Positions 44,662-55,671 of a stretch of 64,000 nt of DNA are shown here, one piece after another. Below the pieces are notes generated by a model, which was given only the letters and a program-made list of their open reading frames with translations, had not been told where the DNA came from and did no database searches. Source of the stretch: Fistulifera solaris (taxonomy: Eukaryota; Bacillariophyta; Bacillariophyceae; Naviculales; Stauroneidaceae); the NCBI GenBank assembly GCA_030295235.1, contig AP026173.1, positions 434,001 to 498,000 of the forward strand, in the 5' to 3' direction. Numbering within the stretch: the first letter of the stretch is position 1; the number at the start of each line of letters is the position of its first letter. The position numbers were made by a program, and so were the translations under genes.

Positions 44662-44971
44662 ATGAAATCGTTTATTGCTACATTGCTTCTAGCACTCTTG
44701 GTCGCCTCGTGCAGCGCCTTCCAATCCGCACAGAACCCTCGTTTGGCGTCCACCAGCCTCGATGTGTTTGGAGGCAAAAGGCCCCGAAAAGGAAGACAAC
44801 GCGTGGCTACAAGGACGAGGCAAACGTATCACGATCCGTGATGATGAAGATGCAGCCATGTGGATTGAGGAACCCAAAGATAACAAGAAGAAAGCCGCTG
44901 CCCCTGCCGGAAAGAAGCCCGTGGCCAAGAAAGCAGAAGCTCCGAAGAAGAAGGGATGGTTCAACTTTTAA
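44662..44971 (+). CDS. Small plastid-targeted protein, acidic then Lys/Ala-rich tail
   Basis: About 102 aa. A signal peptide (MKSFIATLLLALLVASCSAF) ends with SCSAFQ, a good ASAF plastid site. The mature part reads DVFGGKGPEKEDNAWLQGRG, then ITIRDDEDAAMWIEEP, then a Lys/Ala repeat (KKAAAPAGKKPVAKKAEAPK) and GWFNF. An extra A in an AAAA run near 44777 breaks the frame after FGG. No family recognised; conserved-looking motifs NAWLQGRGK and MWIEEP are not part of any domain I know. The basic Ala/Pro/Lys tail resembles tails of nucleic-acid or thylakoid-surface proteins, which is inference. Confidence 0.65.
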
Positions 44972-45530
44972 GTATCCATTTACAATCACCCCCTTCGGTT
45001 CAATTGATCATTTTTGAACTGATTTGCGAAACGTAAGATTCTTACTTTTCGCTGATTCTATTGGTGGCGATCCTTGTTCACATAGCCACGAAGGAAAGCT
45101 AATTATAGTGCCGCCGCTTGAATTGCTTTTCATGTTCAATTCTTAGCCGTCGAGCTGTCATTCTATCGTTCTAGTTGCGCTCGAGGCATCGTTGCAACAT
45201 TAGTTGCGTCTCATCGTGCGACAATTGTTGCGTTGCTCATTATTTGGTTCCTTACCGCTGCATAGTTCTGACGCTGAGTATCCTTCTGTGAGTCCCTAAT
45301 CGCCGTGACTCCCGTCATTGATTATGCTCCTTTTAGTACGCTCGATTTGCCGATACCTGGTCAGGTCGTTTTCTGCGCAGAAAGCAGAAACATCAACAGC
45401 ATCGATCATCATCAAGAACGTATAACATCGCTAAGTCAATAAAGAATGCGACCTTCTTCCTTGGACTTAATGCAGTCAACATCTCATTCATTCATAGCTT
45501 GTTCGCTTCATTCGTATTGAAGAAGGGGCC
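44972..45530. other. Gene-free stretch
   Basis: About 560 bases, no gene. GTTGC/GTTGCG words recur around 45175-45240. Promoter of the aminotransferase gene presumably lies at the right end. Confidence 0.45.
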
Positions 45531-46984
45531 ATGTTTAGCCCTAAGTGGCGGTCTTCACCTTCTTTGAGACGATCCTTTCGGCACATTGAAAGAACGCAGA
45601 AACGCTGTATGTCGACGAAAGGATACCAATCCATCGGGAGCTTTCATTCCGAAAATCTCGCCGATTTGATCAAGGCTTCCGATGATACTTACATTGCACC
45701 TGCATTACCCTTTTCGGATGATGTACGAGAAGTAGTTTCTTCTCCGTATTCACTTGATCTCCAACAATGGACTTTTCTCAATCACGGAGCATTCGGTGCG
45801 GCCTTGACTGTGGGGACACGACGTGCCGAACAGTGGCGCCATTACTTAGAACGTCAGCCACTGCGATTCTTTGACCGTACATTACTGCCACACCTCGCGT
45901 ATTCTACCCGACGCTTATCCCAATTCGTTAATCTTTCTCGGAGAGAAGAAATGGCGCTCATTCCGAACGTAACAGCGGGCATGAATAGTATCATTAGCAG
46001 TTACTTTCGGGAATACGGGAAGAGCGGGCATGTCATCCTTTGGGATACGTCGTATGGAAGCGTCAAGAAAATGGCACATCATTACGGCTCGGGTGCGGTG
46101 ACCAAAATTCCGTTTCAACGCTTGTACCTGAATGCCTTGGCCGAATCATCGGACCCCGAACAAGTCTTTTGCGAGCTTTGCATGACTGTTTGAACTACTT
46201 TACAGCTTCTCCAGAACCTCTGGTGATTCTCGATCATGTGTCATCGAATACGGCCTTGACTTTTCCCATAGAAAAACTAGCTTCCGCCATTCGCAGATGG
46301 AATCCGCATGCTATCATAGTAGTGGATGGTGCACACGGGTTGTTGGCTCAGCCCCTGGATTTGGATGGACTTTATAATAGTGGCGTGGACTTCTATTTGT
46401 CGAATGCTCACAAATGGCTATCGGCTCCGCGTGGGGTGGCCTTTATGGCGGTCAACCATTACGAATTGCTATGGAAAGACATTTTGCATCCAGCAGTCTA
46501 TTCGCACGGCGGCGACGCGGACGATTTGCTGAGTCGCTTCGTGTGGGATGGGACTCGTGACTATGCTGCTGCCTTAAGTTTACCGGTTGTCTTGGATTTT
46601 TGGGAACAACAAGATCCGTTCAAGGTACGAGACCAAATTCGACAGAAACTGCGCGAAGGCATTCGCATTTTAGCAAATTACTGGCATCCCGACTTTGCCG
46701 ACGACACGGACAAGTGGCCAGGAAACATTACACTAACAAATGTAAACTCGACTGTACTCTCTTCGCCCATGATACTGGTCAAACTGCCTTTTCAATCCGA
46801 TCATATGTATGATTCCAGTGATGCGAAAGCGGTGCAAGACTATTTGTATTCCAAGTACATTGAGGCACCCATCAAATGCATTAACGGAGAGCTCTATGTA
46901 CGAGTATCATACCATATCTATAACATCTCCGAGGATTTTGTGATGTTGGCGAAGGCGATCCAGTCGTTTCCTGCAGTTAGGTGA
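45531..46984 (+). CDS. Class V PLP-dependent aminotransferase (isopenicillin-N-epimerase-like)
   Basis: About 484 aa. Landmarks of the class V fold: LDLQQWTFLNHGAFGA near residue 75, NVTAGMNSIISSYFR, LWDTSYGSVKKM, VVDGAHGLLAQPLDL with the PLP-ring Asp, and SNAHKWLSAPRGVAFM with the Schiff-base Lys. Relatives include epimerase/desulfurase-like enzymes acting on small amino acids; the substrate is unknown. The basic N-terminus (MFSPKWRSSPSLRRSFRHIE) would suit mitochondrial import. One missing T in a TTTT run near 46171 breaks the frame (EQVF to LRALHDC). Confidence 0.8.
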
Positions 46985-47352
46985 CGGGAAAGGATATATG
47001 GTAACATTGGCTGCCAGTGCAGACTTACCGGGGAATGTACGAACATGATCACAGACACTAGAGCATAGAAATCAGAAGACCCATTAAAGTGAAAGCTCAG
47101 AAACTGCATCTACGGAATGCTCAAGTTTAGCTATTACGAAAGATCCCTAAACCTGAAACGTTGCTTTTCTCAACAAAGGGACAATAGCCCGATCATCAGC
47201 ACAGATACGGGTACCGCTATGACATAAGCTTCTTTTCGTTTAGCCGGACGAGGATCGACATCGAAGATCGATGTGAATTTGCTCATTGTTGATCTTGTTG
47301 ATGATGGTGTATCTATTCTGATCGTCATCCTTTACATGAATGAAAGAATACA
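46985..47352. other. Gene-free stretch
   Basis: About 368 bases; nothing recognised beyond a TCGACATCGAAGATCGATG near-palindrome at about 47255-47273. Confidence 0.4.
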
Positions 47353-47871
47353 ATGGGTCAAACATGCTGCAAGACCAAAGAATCTGACTGGAGAGAGGCC
47401 AAGAAGGACGAAGGCGGAGATAGTACGTTGCGCGTCATGTTCAATCGATTTGACAAGGATCGGAAGGGTTATATAAGTAAAGATGATCTGCAAAAGATGA
47501 TGCGCGATGATAAAACACATTTTCAGGGGAAAGATGCGAACCATATAAGTAAGTGTTTCATTCATCGCTGAATGATCTTTTCAAGAACTCGTTTCTTGTG
47601 CGACGAATGTACTCGTGTTTTCTTCGTCTACTGCTGCTGTTCTAATCGAGTTCTTTGCCGCGCTCTTGCTTCAGTGGAGAAGTACGGCACGGGCGATAAA
47701 ATGAACTTTTCTGCTTTCGAGCTTTGGTGGAAGTCGACCTATACAACCTACAGCGATGATGCTCTTTCCAGAATGGTGGAAGAAGTCGAAGCATCACCCA
47801 GTTTACTAGATCCAATACCCGAATTGCCGGATGTGCCGCACAACTCCAATATTGTTGTGAGTCGATCTTAA
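47353..47871 (+). CDS. Membrane-anchored EF-hand protein
   Basis: Two exons, 47353-47548 and 47675-47871, around a 126-nt intron in phase 1; 130 aa. The N-terminus MGQTCCKTK combines a Gly2 myristoylation site with a CC palmitoylation pair, typical of dually acylated calcium sensors. One complete EF-hand loop is DKDRKGYISKDDL (about residues 33-45); a second, GTGDKMNFSAFELWW, keeps the pattern of a degenerate hand. It is thus a plausible plasma-membrane or flagellar-type calcium sensor. The frame is intact. Confidence 0.75.
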
Positions 47872-48118
47872 AAGAAAAACAGTTGCTGTACTTACATTCA
47901 TTTTCGATAAATCATCTATCTTAGAGTATTTGCCCAGTAAATAGAGCAAGTAAACTGGAATCATAACTGATATTCGTACTCGATCAGCATAGAAATCTTG
48001 CTGGGACGTTTTGAAAAGTGAACTTCTAACAATAGTATTGATGAATGACTCTTAGGAGATAACGCGCGAGGCGCAAACTGCAATCGGGGCGTTCTCGTTC
48101 CGTTTTACCACATTTCGA

Positions 48119-49024
48119 CTACTTCTTCGGAGACGACTCGGAAACAACACTCGCTGGCAACGCCGCATCGACTGCGGGAGGTTTGCCTTGCATCCAAGCA
48201 CGAATGTACAAGAACAAGATACTCAAACTACCCCACGTCAAACCGGCCACGACTCCCGCATCCACAATGTTCCTCCAAGGATACGGAAAGCGTTTCACTA
48301 AAGCAACGATGGCCGCGACACCCATTGTTACACTCCAACTGACAATGGCACGTTTGCGCGTCGCGTGGATCATTCCCATACTGTACAACGGAGCGAAAAG
48401 AAAGTGATACCATTGGGTGCCATTTTTGCCCGGAATCAAGGTAAAGGATCGTGTCACTACGAGGGGGCTGAATTTTTGCTGAAAGCCTTTGTAGCCTTCC
48501 ACGTACGCGAACCACAAGCACGTGACAATATACGCTCTGGTGACCGATTGTATACAATAATTATGGATAAGAAAAACTTTGAAAGAACACGACCGTCAAG
48601 CTGAGGCACTCACCCTAATTGAAATTGTGTCAAAGGTACGGCTCCAGCGAGGAATGGCTCCTGAGCAATCGGCATGACTCGTTTGATAGCTTTGGCTAGT
48701 ATATACAATACACCACCGGTTCCCCAAATAGAGCCACTGATGAGACAACGCGATCGAGCGAGAAAGAAAAACGACAGCGGATGAGAAAGAAGCAACGTTG
48801 TGTACGCGCGAGGGCAAGATAACTTACAAGATGGTAACAGTACTCGTAAAAGGGCATTTCGTTTCGGCTTGGTAGGGAGAAGACGCTTTTAAGTATCCAC
48901 CTCGCAAAGGCGCCGGTTTGATGGTGTGAATTGACGGTGCGTGATGGATCGGTTGTAGATTGGAAAAGCCGTACGTTATCTGTACCAGCAAAGCTGTCAG
49001 GGACATGAGAAACGACAACCGCAT
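48119..49024 (-). CDS. Plastid-targeted integral membrane protein
   Basis: Three exons, 49024-48828, 48736-48614 and 48536-48119 (introns 91 and 77 nt), 245 aa. A signal peptide (MRLSFLMSLTALLVQITYGF) is followed by SNLQP, fitting a plastid site with F at the cleavage point. Membrane parts: GSIWGTGGVLYILAKAIKR, HFLFAPLYSMGMIHA, SWSVTMGVAAIVALV and GVVAGLTWGSLSILFLYIRAW, about four spans. YIVTCLWFAYVEGYKGFQ is strongly patterned and may be the family signature. I do not recognise a function; homologous proteins of this shape are known from algae as uncharacterised. Divergent from the Atg14-like gene. Confidence 0.7.
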
Positions 49025-49351
49025 GATAACTGGTGCTTGTAAGGATAAGAAGAAGAATAAGACAACCGATGTCCTGTTGAGGTGCGAAGGGCGAAGGTTT
49101 GTGGAGGAAACGGGTCGGATCGACGGATCCGTCGCGGATCTTTTGCGGCCAAGAACACGTTACCTATGCGACAACATGTCACACCACATCTAACGTCTCT
49201 GTCAGATGCAAAACGTGTAGGACTGTACGAAGAGAGAGTACGAGCTTTCTTTTTTCGTCCCTGCATAGAAACACGCGTCAACAGAACATCATCGACATTA
49301 TTATTTATTCGTTCTGCTTTCGTTGCATTACAACTCAAGTCTCTGCATAGT
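49025..49351. promoter_or_regulatory. Divergent promoter region
   Basis: A 327-nt region between two divergent ATGs. The right gene's frame is open across it from 49082 without a better start. GGATCGACGGATCCGTCGCGGATC near 49117-49140 is a cluster of inverted GGATC words. Confidence 0.35.
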
Positions 49352-50455
49352 ATGAATAAATCGCTACCACCTTGCCCCTGTCATTCCAAACGACGTGTAT
49401 TGTGTCACTATTGCGTAGAACGAGCGCTAAAACCGCTTCAAGAACGACACCGAGAAGCTCGCGAACGGTGGGAAAATGCACGCACGAATTGTATCATTCG
49501 TTCGGAAGACACGACGTTGGCCGAATTGCAAGAAACCAGTCGACGATTGCGACAGCGACTCGAATTTTTGAAGGAACTGACTTCCTCGACGGCTCTGGAA
49601 GTGTGTGCTGCGGCCGTGGCGAACGAGCGGTCGCCACAAGAAACCGCACTCGAGGTACAAGAAGTTTATCAACGTCTGCAGGCATTTCAGCAAGCCAGTT
49701 ATCCGGCATTGCAAGATGCGTATGACTCGGCACAACAACAAATAAGAGCTTTGAGGATACAATGGGCTTTAGCAGCGTTTCGGATTCATAAAATAGTCGT
49801 CGATCCTATCATCAAGACCGATCACAAACAGGCACGGGGAATTGGAAAGATCGGGGGACTGCCTCTTCCCAACGCCGGTCCCGAACTATTTGCGGTACTT
49901 CCGGCGTCGGAATTACAATCTGCGTTGCGTATGGTGGCGTCATCGACTTGTTTAGTGGCAAGGTGTTTGGGAATATCGTTGCCTCATCCCATTTTGCTAC
50001 GACCTTCTCTGCAACGGGACGACATTATCGAATGTAATGACACCCCGAAAGTCGAAACCAGCAACATATCAACGAAGCTCTCGACTACAGTGGCACTGGC
50101 AGCTCAGAAAGTGTCGCGGTCGGTATTTGCGTCTCCCAGAGCGGAAAGCGAAAGTGTTTTATCCGCGCCACCTTCCATGGACCCCGCCAAAGTTCAGCAA
50201 CGACTCCGGCACAGTCGTGCCGCGATCTTGGCCGAAAATACGTCCCCCAATAGTTCAACGTACGCACTCGAAGCCTCAGTCTTAGGAGAAGAATTTGCCA
50301 CCGCTTGGCAGTTGTTACAGAACAATGTCGTTCATCTTTGTATTCGAGCCGGTGTCCCCGTATCCAATTTGTGGCCCGCACAGGCCGTGTTACTCAATTT
50401 ACACGCCCTATATCTGTATTGCAAAGAAGAAGAGGAGATCAACGAACATACATGA
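49352..50455 (+). CDS. Atg14/UVRAG-like coiled-coil protein
   Basis: Single exon, 367 aa. The N-terminus has a Cys pair cluster, CPCHSKRRVLCHYC, like the Cys-rich start of ATG14/Barkor. A coiled coil follows (about residues 30-140), then the conserved block GIGKIGGLPLPNAGPEL (about 165-181) and CLVARCLGISLPHPILL, which match the part of Atg14/UVRAG/Vps38 proteins that packs with Vps34-Beclin. The C-terminus has VVHLCIRAGVPV and LLNLHALYLYCKEEE. It probably serves as the regulatory subunit of a class III PI3-kinase complex in autophagy or endosome traffic. ATG 49352 is chosen because the Cys cluster starts directly after it. Confidence 0.7.
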   Translation: MNKSLPPCPCHSKRRVLCHYCVERALKPLQERHREARERWENARTNCIIRSEDTTLAELQETSRRLRQRLEFLKELTSSTALEVCAAAVANERSPQETALEVQEVYQRLQAFQQASYPALQDAYDSAQQQIRALRIQWALAAFRIHKIVVDPIIKTDHKQARGIGKIGGLPLPNAGPELFAVLPASELQSALRMVASSTCLVARCLGISLPHPILLRPSLQRDDIIECNDTPKVETSNISTKLSTTVALAAQKVSRSVFASPRAESESVLSAPPSMDPAKVQQRLRHSRAAILAENTSPNSSTYALEASVLGEEFATAWQLLQNNVVHLCIRAGVPVSNLWPAQAVLLNLHALYLYCKEEEEINEHT

Positions 50456-50547
50456 AAGACCTTGTTGTGGTCGCGTATGATTGATTCTTCAGATGGATGA
50501 TTTAGTGAAAATTGCGTTTCATAAACTTTCTAAAATTTATACACTAT

Positions 50548-53399
50548 CTAATTATTCGATTGCACATGAGCGCTAGGTACTGCATTTGATTCTTCGTCGG
50601 CGTGGAAAATATAGCGACTTCTTTCTAGGTTGTCGAAGAACGACTTGGTGAAGACACAGACTTTATCAACGTCGAACTCCGTGCCGTTCTTGTCGATGCA
50701 CGACATTAAACGCCCCCAAACGTGGGTAATACCTATATGCTTCAACTCTAGATCGGATAGCTTCCCTTTAAATAATTTTCGAAAGCGCATATCCTCTTGG
50801 ATCATGTCGGACCATTCCATATGATCGGACAAAGCGCTCATGAACTCTAATAAAATCGATCCGACGACAGGAAAATTGACGGGGAGAACATACGAGCCAT
50901 CGTCTCGAGTGGCGCTGCGAGCAATATTGATTCTCGTCATATGAGTAGCTGTAAAACCATGATGCCTGTCTGCTTCGCCACTTTCCTCGCTAAATTTTCT
51001 CTTTTCATTTTCCTGCTGATTTTCCGAGTCAAAGTCGTGTTGGACAAGTCGCCGATACGTCATACTGTAATCTTTGGGGCGGATTCCATCCATTATTCTA
51101 AGGAAACATTGTCAGGCCAAAACGTTTCAGTTTCACTTAATAAATTCGGTGTCGAACTTACTTCCTTATGTCACCTGGTCCAAAAGGATATCAGGAGAAC
51201 CAGCCTTAATTGCTTCATAGTCAGAAGTCAAGCGGCTAGCTCTCTTGGCATTTATTCCACGCGACATCCAAAATGCCATGCAGGAAGATCCTTTTTCCGG
51301 CTTCCCTCCAATCCAAACTCCTTTTGTGTTATTAAATATGTCATCCAGTATCTGCAGAGACGGAACATCGAAAGTCGGATCACGAAGCTTGAGTGCGTGG
51401 TGCAAGTGAAGCACGGACTTTAACTGACCAATCGAATCAATAGTGGCAGATCCCAAACCGATGGAGCATATAGTTGTTGCAAAAGAACGTATTCCCCTCC
51501 AATAAGAGGATTCCAAAGAGCAAACATCTCGGTTTCGACTGGATTCAGAGCTTGCACTTGATCGAGCTTTGCAGGGATCAGCTTGGCCAGCCCTGCCAAA
51601 CAACCAAACTTTTGAATTTCTTCGTAAAACTTAGGAGTATTTTCAGGTGACTTTGGCTTATCTGCCGCGGCTTTAAATTGCTCGAAGAGAGTGTTATAAG
51701 ACTGTTTTGCGCACCCAGCGACACGATACAAGTCGCCATCTCCCTGGAGTACAAAAATCGACATCAACACCGCATGCAGGCCAAAGCTAAGGGCAACGGG
51801 CACTGGTCTTGTAAGATCCCCCTTTAAGTGACGGTGCAACAAATCAAAAACGGTTATCAGATATGACCGAGTGGGTAGCTTGTCCATGTGTGCAAATCTG
51901 CAAATCTTCGATAATTCTGGTAAAATAGTAGTCGCAAAAAGACCATCGAAGTCGTTTCGTATGCCGCGAGCAAGACTCTTCTTTTCATCGAATGGCGGTC
52001 CAAAAGATCCTGCCCGCCCAACCGGTATTTCATTATCTTTAACGATGCCCATGAACATCTGCACAATCCTTTGTGTGCTAAGGATACAGAAGTTTCCTCC
52101 AATGTATTGACAATAACGGAACCACACGTGCGGTTGCATTCCCGCTGTAGCGAATTTTTCAGCAGCACTCGGATTGCTAACGTTGCGTGCATGGAACTCG
52201 ACATCACGAAGAGTTTCAAAGCAGGTGAGCCCATGAATGAACCGCGCATAATCTTCCGCTACTCGCGGTTCCAAACCAGACCGCTTGACAAACCGATTGA
52301 TAATGGAGGGCATTCTTTCGTGCCCATTTTGGTTGTGAAAAGGACATTCGATGACTTCTGCCAAAAACTGAAGACTCATATGAGGATGCTTCCGTAAGCG
52401 AGTTTTATCGATCAACTTGTTGATTTCCGCGATGAATTCCGTCATGAAAACAAGGGCCAGGACGCGATAGAATGACGAAAGGTGAGGGTGTTCTACCGCC
52501 AGTTCATTTTCCGCTCGATTCACGCTGTCGATAGCGACATTCGCTACAACTGTACATTCCATAAGTAGCTGCATGCAGCTGGAAGACGGATGCGTTGCCT
52601 TGTCCCCCCTCATGCAACTTTTTAAAAGCTTATATTGTTGTTGAATAGTCCCCATTAACTCATCCATTGTGTGCAGAAAAACGGCGGCTTGAAATCGATC
52701 GTCACCTTTCAAGAGCGCCTCATAAATGTCGATTGGTTCCTCTACTTCGATTCCGGAGTATTGTGGCAAATTGCCCTCCTTGATATCACGGTCCATATCT
52801 TCCCAATTTACTTCTTCATCATCATCGCGATCGTCGAGCGTTAACGCGCCAAATCGGCCGCCTATTGTTTGTGGAATATTTTCGTCATTTTCGGTTGTAT
52901 TGATGAGGGCATCCGCCATTCGATTCGCAAATTGCAGAGCACTTCGACAATATTTGAGAACGTCGATAATGTAACGGTGCCCGAGATCGCCGCCGTCCTT
53001 CGACCCAAAATGCTTCGCCGTCACTTTCTCTCGCAAGCGTACACTCGACGATAAGCTGCTCATGATCTCTGGTGGGGTAACAATAGGGTCCTTTTCCTCT
53101 TTCAGATACACGCTCCTGTTGTGGTCTAAAATTAGTTGCACTCCGTTGCGATAATCATTCACCGACGTCATCTTCAGGTTAGGGCAAGCATGAAACGACA
53201 TCCAGTTATGAAACTTTAACGTCGCTTCCTTGTACACAGCGTAGTGCCCACCGCTGCTCGCTGACGGAGCATGTTTCTGTTTGTCATGGAACGTAGGGAG
53301 CGTATTCTGGATGCGCTGCAGTAAAGGCTGCTCACTCGCTGGTGCTGCCGACTGCGTGCGGCCTTTATTCTTGCCGTTGCTGACTTTTTGAAGCGGCAT
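50548..53399 (-). CDS. DUF6604-like protein, large cytosolic protein of unknown function
   Basis: Two exons: 53399-51162 and 51097-50548, around a 64-nt GTAAGT...CTTAG intron in phase 2; 929 aa. The joined reading needs one missing base near 51425 (GG run, LLIRL to GQLKSVL) and one near 51185 (TTTT run, SPDIL to FGPGDIRK). With them the phases fit exactly. Residues 45-110 (YKEATLKFHNWMS, VNDYRNGVQLILDHN) resemble the start of the fungal/algal DUF6604 domain. The rest is helical, with an acidic loop (DDRDDDEEVNWEDMDRD) and no known catalytic motif. Two relics of the same family lie in this window. The family call is from memory of the pattern and should be tested. Confidence 0.65.
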
Positions 53400-54039
53400 A
53401 TTAACTTCCTTAAGTCACTTGGTTAGCTGCTAACGATCAATGCAACGAAGACGTAGATGAAAGAGGAATGAGATTATCTTGCTGCAATAATATTTTTCTT
53501 CAACAGAGGCGGTCATCGCCGTGTCGCGGACAACGGAATCAGAGTACCCAGTATTTACAGACTAAAATACCAGTATGGGTCAATAAGTATAAAGAATCAA
53601 ATGATTTGGGGATTCGGTATTCAATTCTACTGATCGGAGCAACAGGTCACAATCGAAGGCTTAAATACTTATCACTTCTTTCAGTGATACGTCATACTGT
53701 ACATGACGAACAAAACAGCTCAGTATGAAGTTTACTGTATGCAATAAACAAGCTGCATCCATACAGTACGAAGTACGAACCGTCAACCGTGTGCAAACAG
53801 ACGCTCACAAATCAAGGGCCTATAACCAGGTAGAGGGCTATAAGGGGCAAACGGCAAGCGTTAGTTCATGGTTCATGGTTCATGCCATCTTAGCTCCATG
53901 AAGCATGATTGATTGACGTAAAATAACAGCCTTCGTATTTCTAATTCAGTAAGTTATTACATGATGGCAGGTGGGCGTATACTTGCGCCACAAGAAAAAT
54001 AACGCAAATGCCTGGTGACTGGTGAAGAATCCCGCAGTA
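53400..54039. other. Gene-free stretch with a tandem GTTCATG repeat
   Basis: About 640 bases, no supported gene (a frame at 53468-53728 has no features). GTTCATG is repeated three times in a row at 53864-53884. Confidence 0.5.
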
Positions 54040-55203
54040 TTAAGCCATTTCTAGAGTGCCGCCCTGTGCAAACTGCACCACCCACTCTAGCCAGCGTGGG
54101 GCTTCTAACTGACAGTGCACCGTGTCTCCCGAAACCGGATGCGAAAATCTTATTTCCATGGCCCAAAGACATAGCTTGGAACCGTACGGATCCGGTTGCG
54201 GTTTACCGCCTCCATACCGCAAATCACCCACAATCGGATGCTTCAATCCCTGCAAATGTTTCCGAAGTTGATGTTTGCGACCCGTTTCCGGCCACAGATC
54301 GAGGACCGTCACGAAGGTGTCGGGCAAGCAAATGGATGTGTCCTCTCCCCGCGAATGTATCGGTATTACGTGCACCGGTTTGTATTCCGTCTTGGCGGGT
54401 CGGCCTTGAATCGACTCTTCACAAATTCCACCGCTTCGACACGCGCCCCACACCAACGCACGGTATCGTTTGTGACATTGGCGTGTCGCGAATGCGTCGC
54501 GGAGTTTCACCTCGGCGGAGCGTGTCTTGGCCACGACCAGCAATCCACCCGTGGCACTATCCAAACGATGGACCGGACGTGGTTTGCGAAAAATATTGGG
54601 GACTTTGGTTGCGACCGAGACGGCTAGTGGTAATAATAGGTCCGATTTCCACAAGGTTTCTTTATCTCCTTGAACTGGCATGCCCTGTGGTTTGTCAATC
54701 ACTGCCAGTGCATCGTCGCTGTATATAATCCGTAAGGGTTGTTGGTAGATTGAATTTGTTTCAATGGTCGGATGTATCTGGTTCACATGCGTTTGAACGG
54801 CGGTGATGGTAGCAAAGGCTTTCCGACAGGTCGCGCATGCTATGTGTTTGATCGGCAGTGTTTCGGCTTGTCGGATCCATTGTAACTTCCACCGACTTAC
54901 GACATTCGTTTCGTGGCTCGTTTCAATAGAGATGACACGCACATCACATTGTTTTGGGAGTATTATAAGTCTGCCGTACTGGGATGAATGGAGGATGTCG
55001 TCCTCGATACGGAACGGCAAATCATGGTGAAGAAAAGTGTTTCCTCCCGTTCTTATCTCCATTCGAGCCTTTTCTAACGACGACGCCCAAACAAACGAGT
55101 AAAGACCCGTCTTTTGGACATACTGTGATTCTTGTAACTGTTTCCAATCCGATTCCCAAGACCGATCAGAAACAATCGTCAGAGTTTCTTCGATCGCTGC
55201 CAT
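54040..55203 (-). CDS. RluA-type pseudouridine synthase with C2H2 zinc finger
   Basis: 387 aa from the ATG at 55203; the frame is open a little further upstream to about 55254 but without an ATG. N-terminal 100 residues are unrecognised; then a C2H2 finger, CATCRKAFATITAVQTHVNQ followed by IH (about residues 122-143). The synthase domain follows: DDALAVIDKPQGMPVQG, the catalytic HRLDSATGGLLVVAKT, RYRALVWG, PETGRKHQLRKHL and HPIVGDLRYGG. RluA-family enzymes convert uridine to pseudouridine in rRNA, tRNA or mRNA. A zinc finger joined to this fold is unusual and could help bind RNA. The frame is intact. Confidence 0.85.
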   Translation of the reverse strand: MAAIEETLTIVSDRSWESDWKQLQESQYVQKTGLYSFVWASSLEKARMEIRTGGNTFLHHDLPFRIEDDILHSSQYGRLIILPKQCDVRVISIETSHETNVVSRWKLQWIRQAETLPIKHIACATCRKAFATITAVQTHVNQIHPTIETNSIYQQPLRIIYSDDALAVIDKPQGMPVQGDKETLWKSDLLLPLAVSVATKVPNIFRKPRPVHRLDSATGGLLVVAKTRSAEVKLRDAFATRQCHKRYRALVWGACRSGGICEESIQGRPAKTEYKPVHVIPIHSRGEDTSICLPDTFVTVLDLWPETGRKHQLRKHLQGLKHPIVGDLRYGGGKPQPDPYGSKLCLWAMEIRFSHPVSGDTVHCQLEAPRWLEWVVQFAQGGTLEMA

Positions 55204-55671
55204 CTGGGTGCCCGGAGAACGCGAGTTGCGAATAATAGGACCTAATTCAAACACTGCGAGACAAGACTGCTTTCGTTAGAGCTGGGAAAGCGTTGAACAT
55301 TAAATGCTAGTAAAATGAATGGTGTCGGCATCATCGCCAATATCTTTCATTTTTGTTTTGTTGATGGAAACACGCGCGACGTTGAAAGGAGACACAAGAC
55401 TACATTATTTGTAATTATATTGAAAATTTTATTTTTTAGTATGACTTAAAATGTATATTACCTTTTGATGTGAATAATAAGTAAGCAACATGTTACCAAA
55501 AATGGAGTCCTGTTACGACGTATAGGACTACTAATTTGGCTATAGCGTAAATGGGACGCTACTGGAAGTGCTCAGTGCGCTCATAGAGTTGCGTTTTCTT
55601 CATTCAAGGCAGTGAAAAGCAATAAGCTGTCTTACAATTGCTCTTTATCTTCTTTCTTTCATTTTTCCATA
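55204..55671. other. Divergent promoter region RluA-type / LRR gene
   Basis: About 470 bases. AT-rich block at 55400-55500. No gene seen. Confidence 0.45.

Noticed and set aside
47332-47565. 77-codon minus-strand frame
   Set aside because: Antisense to the EF-hand gene; no independent support.
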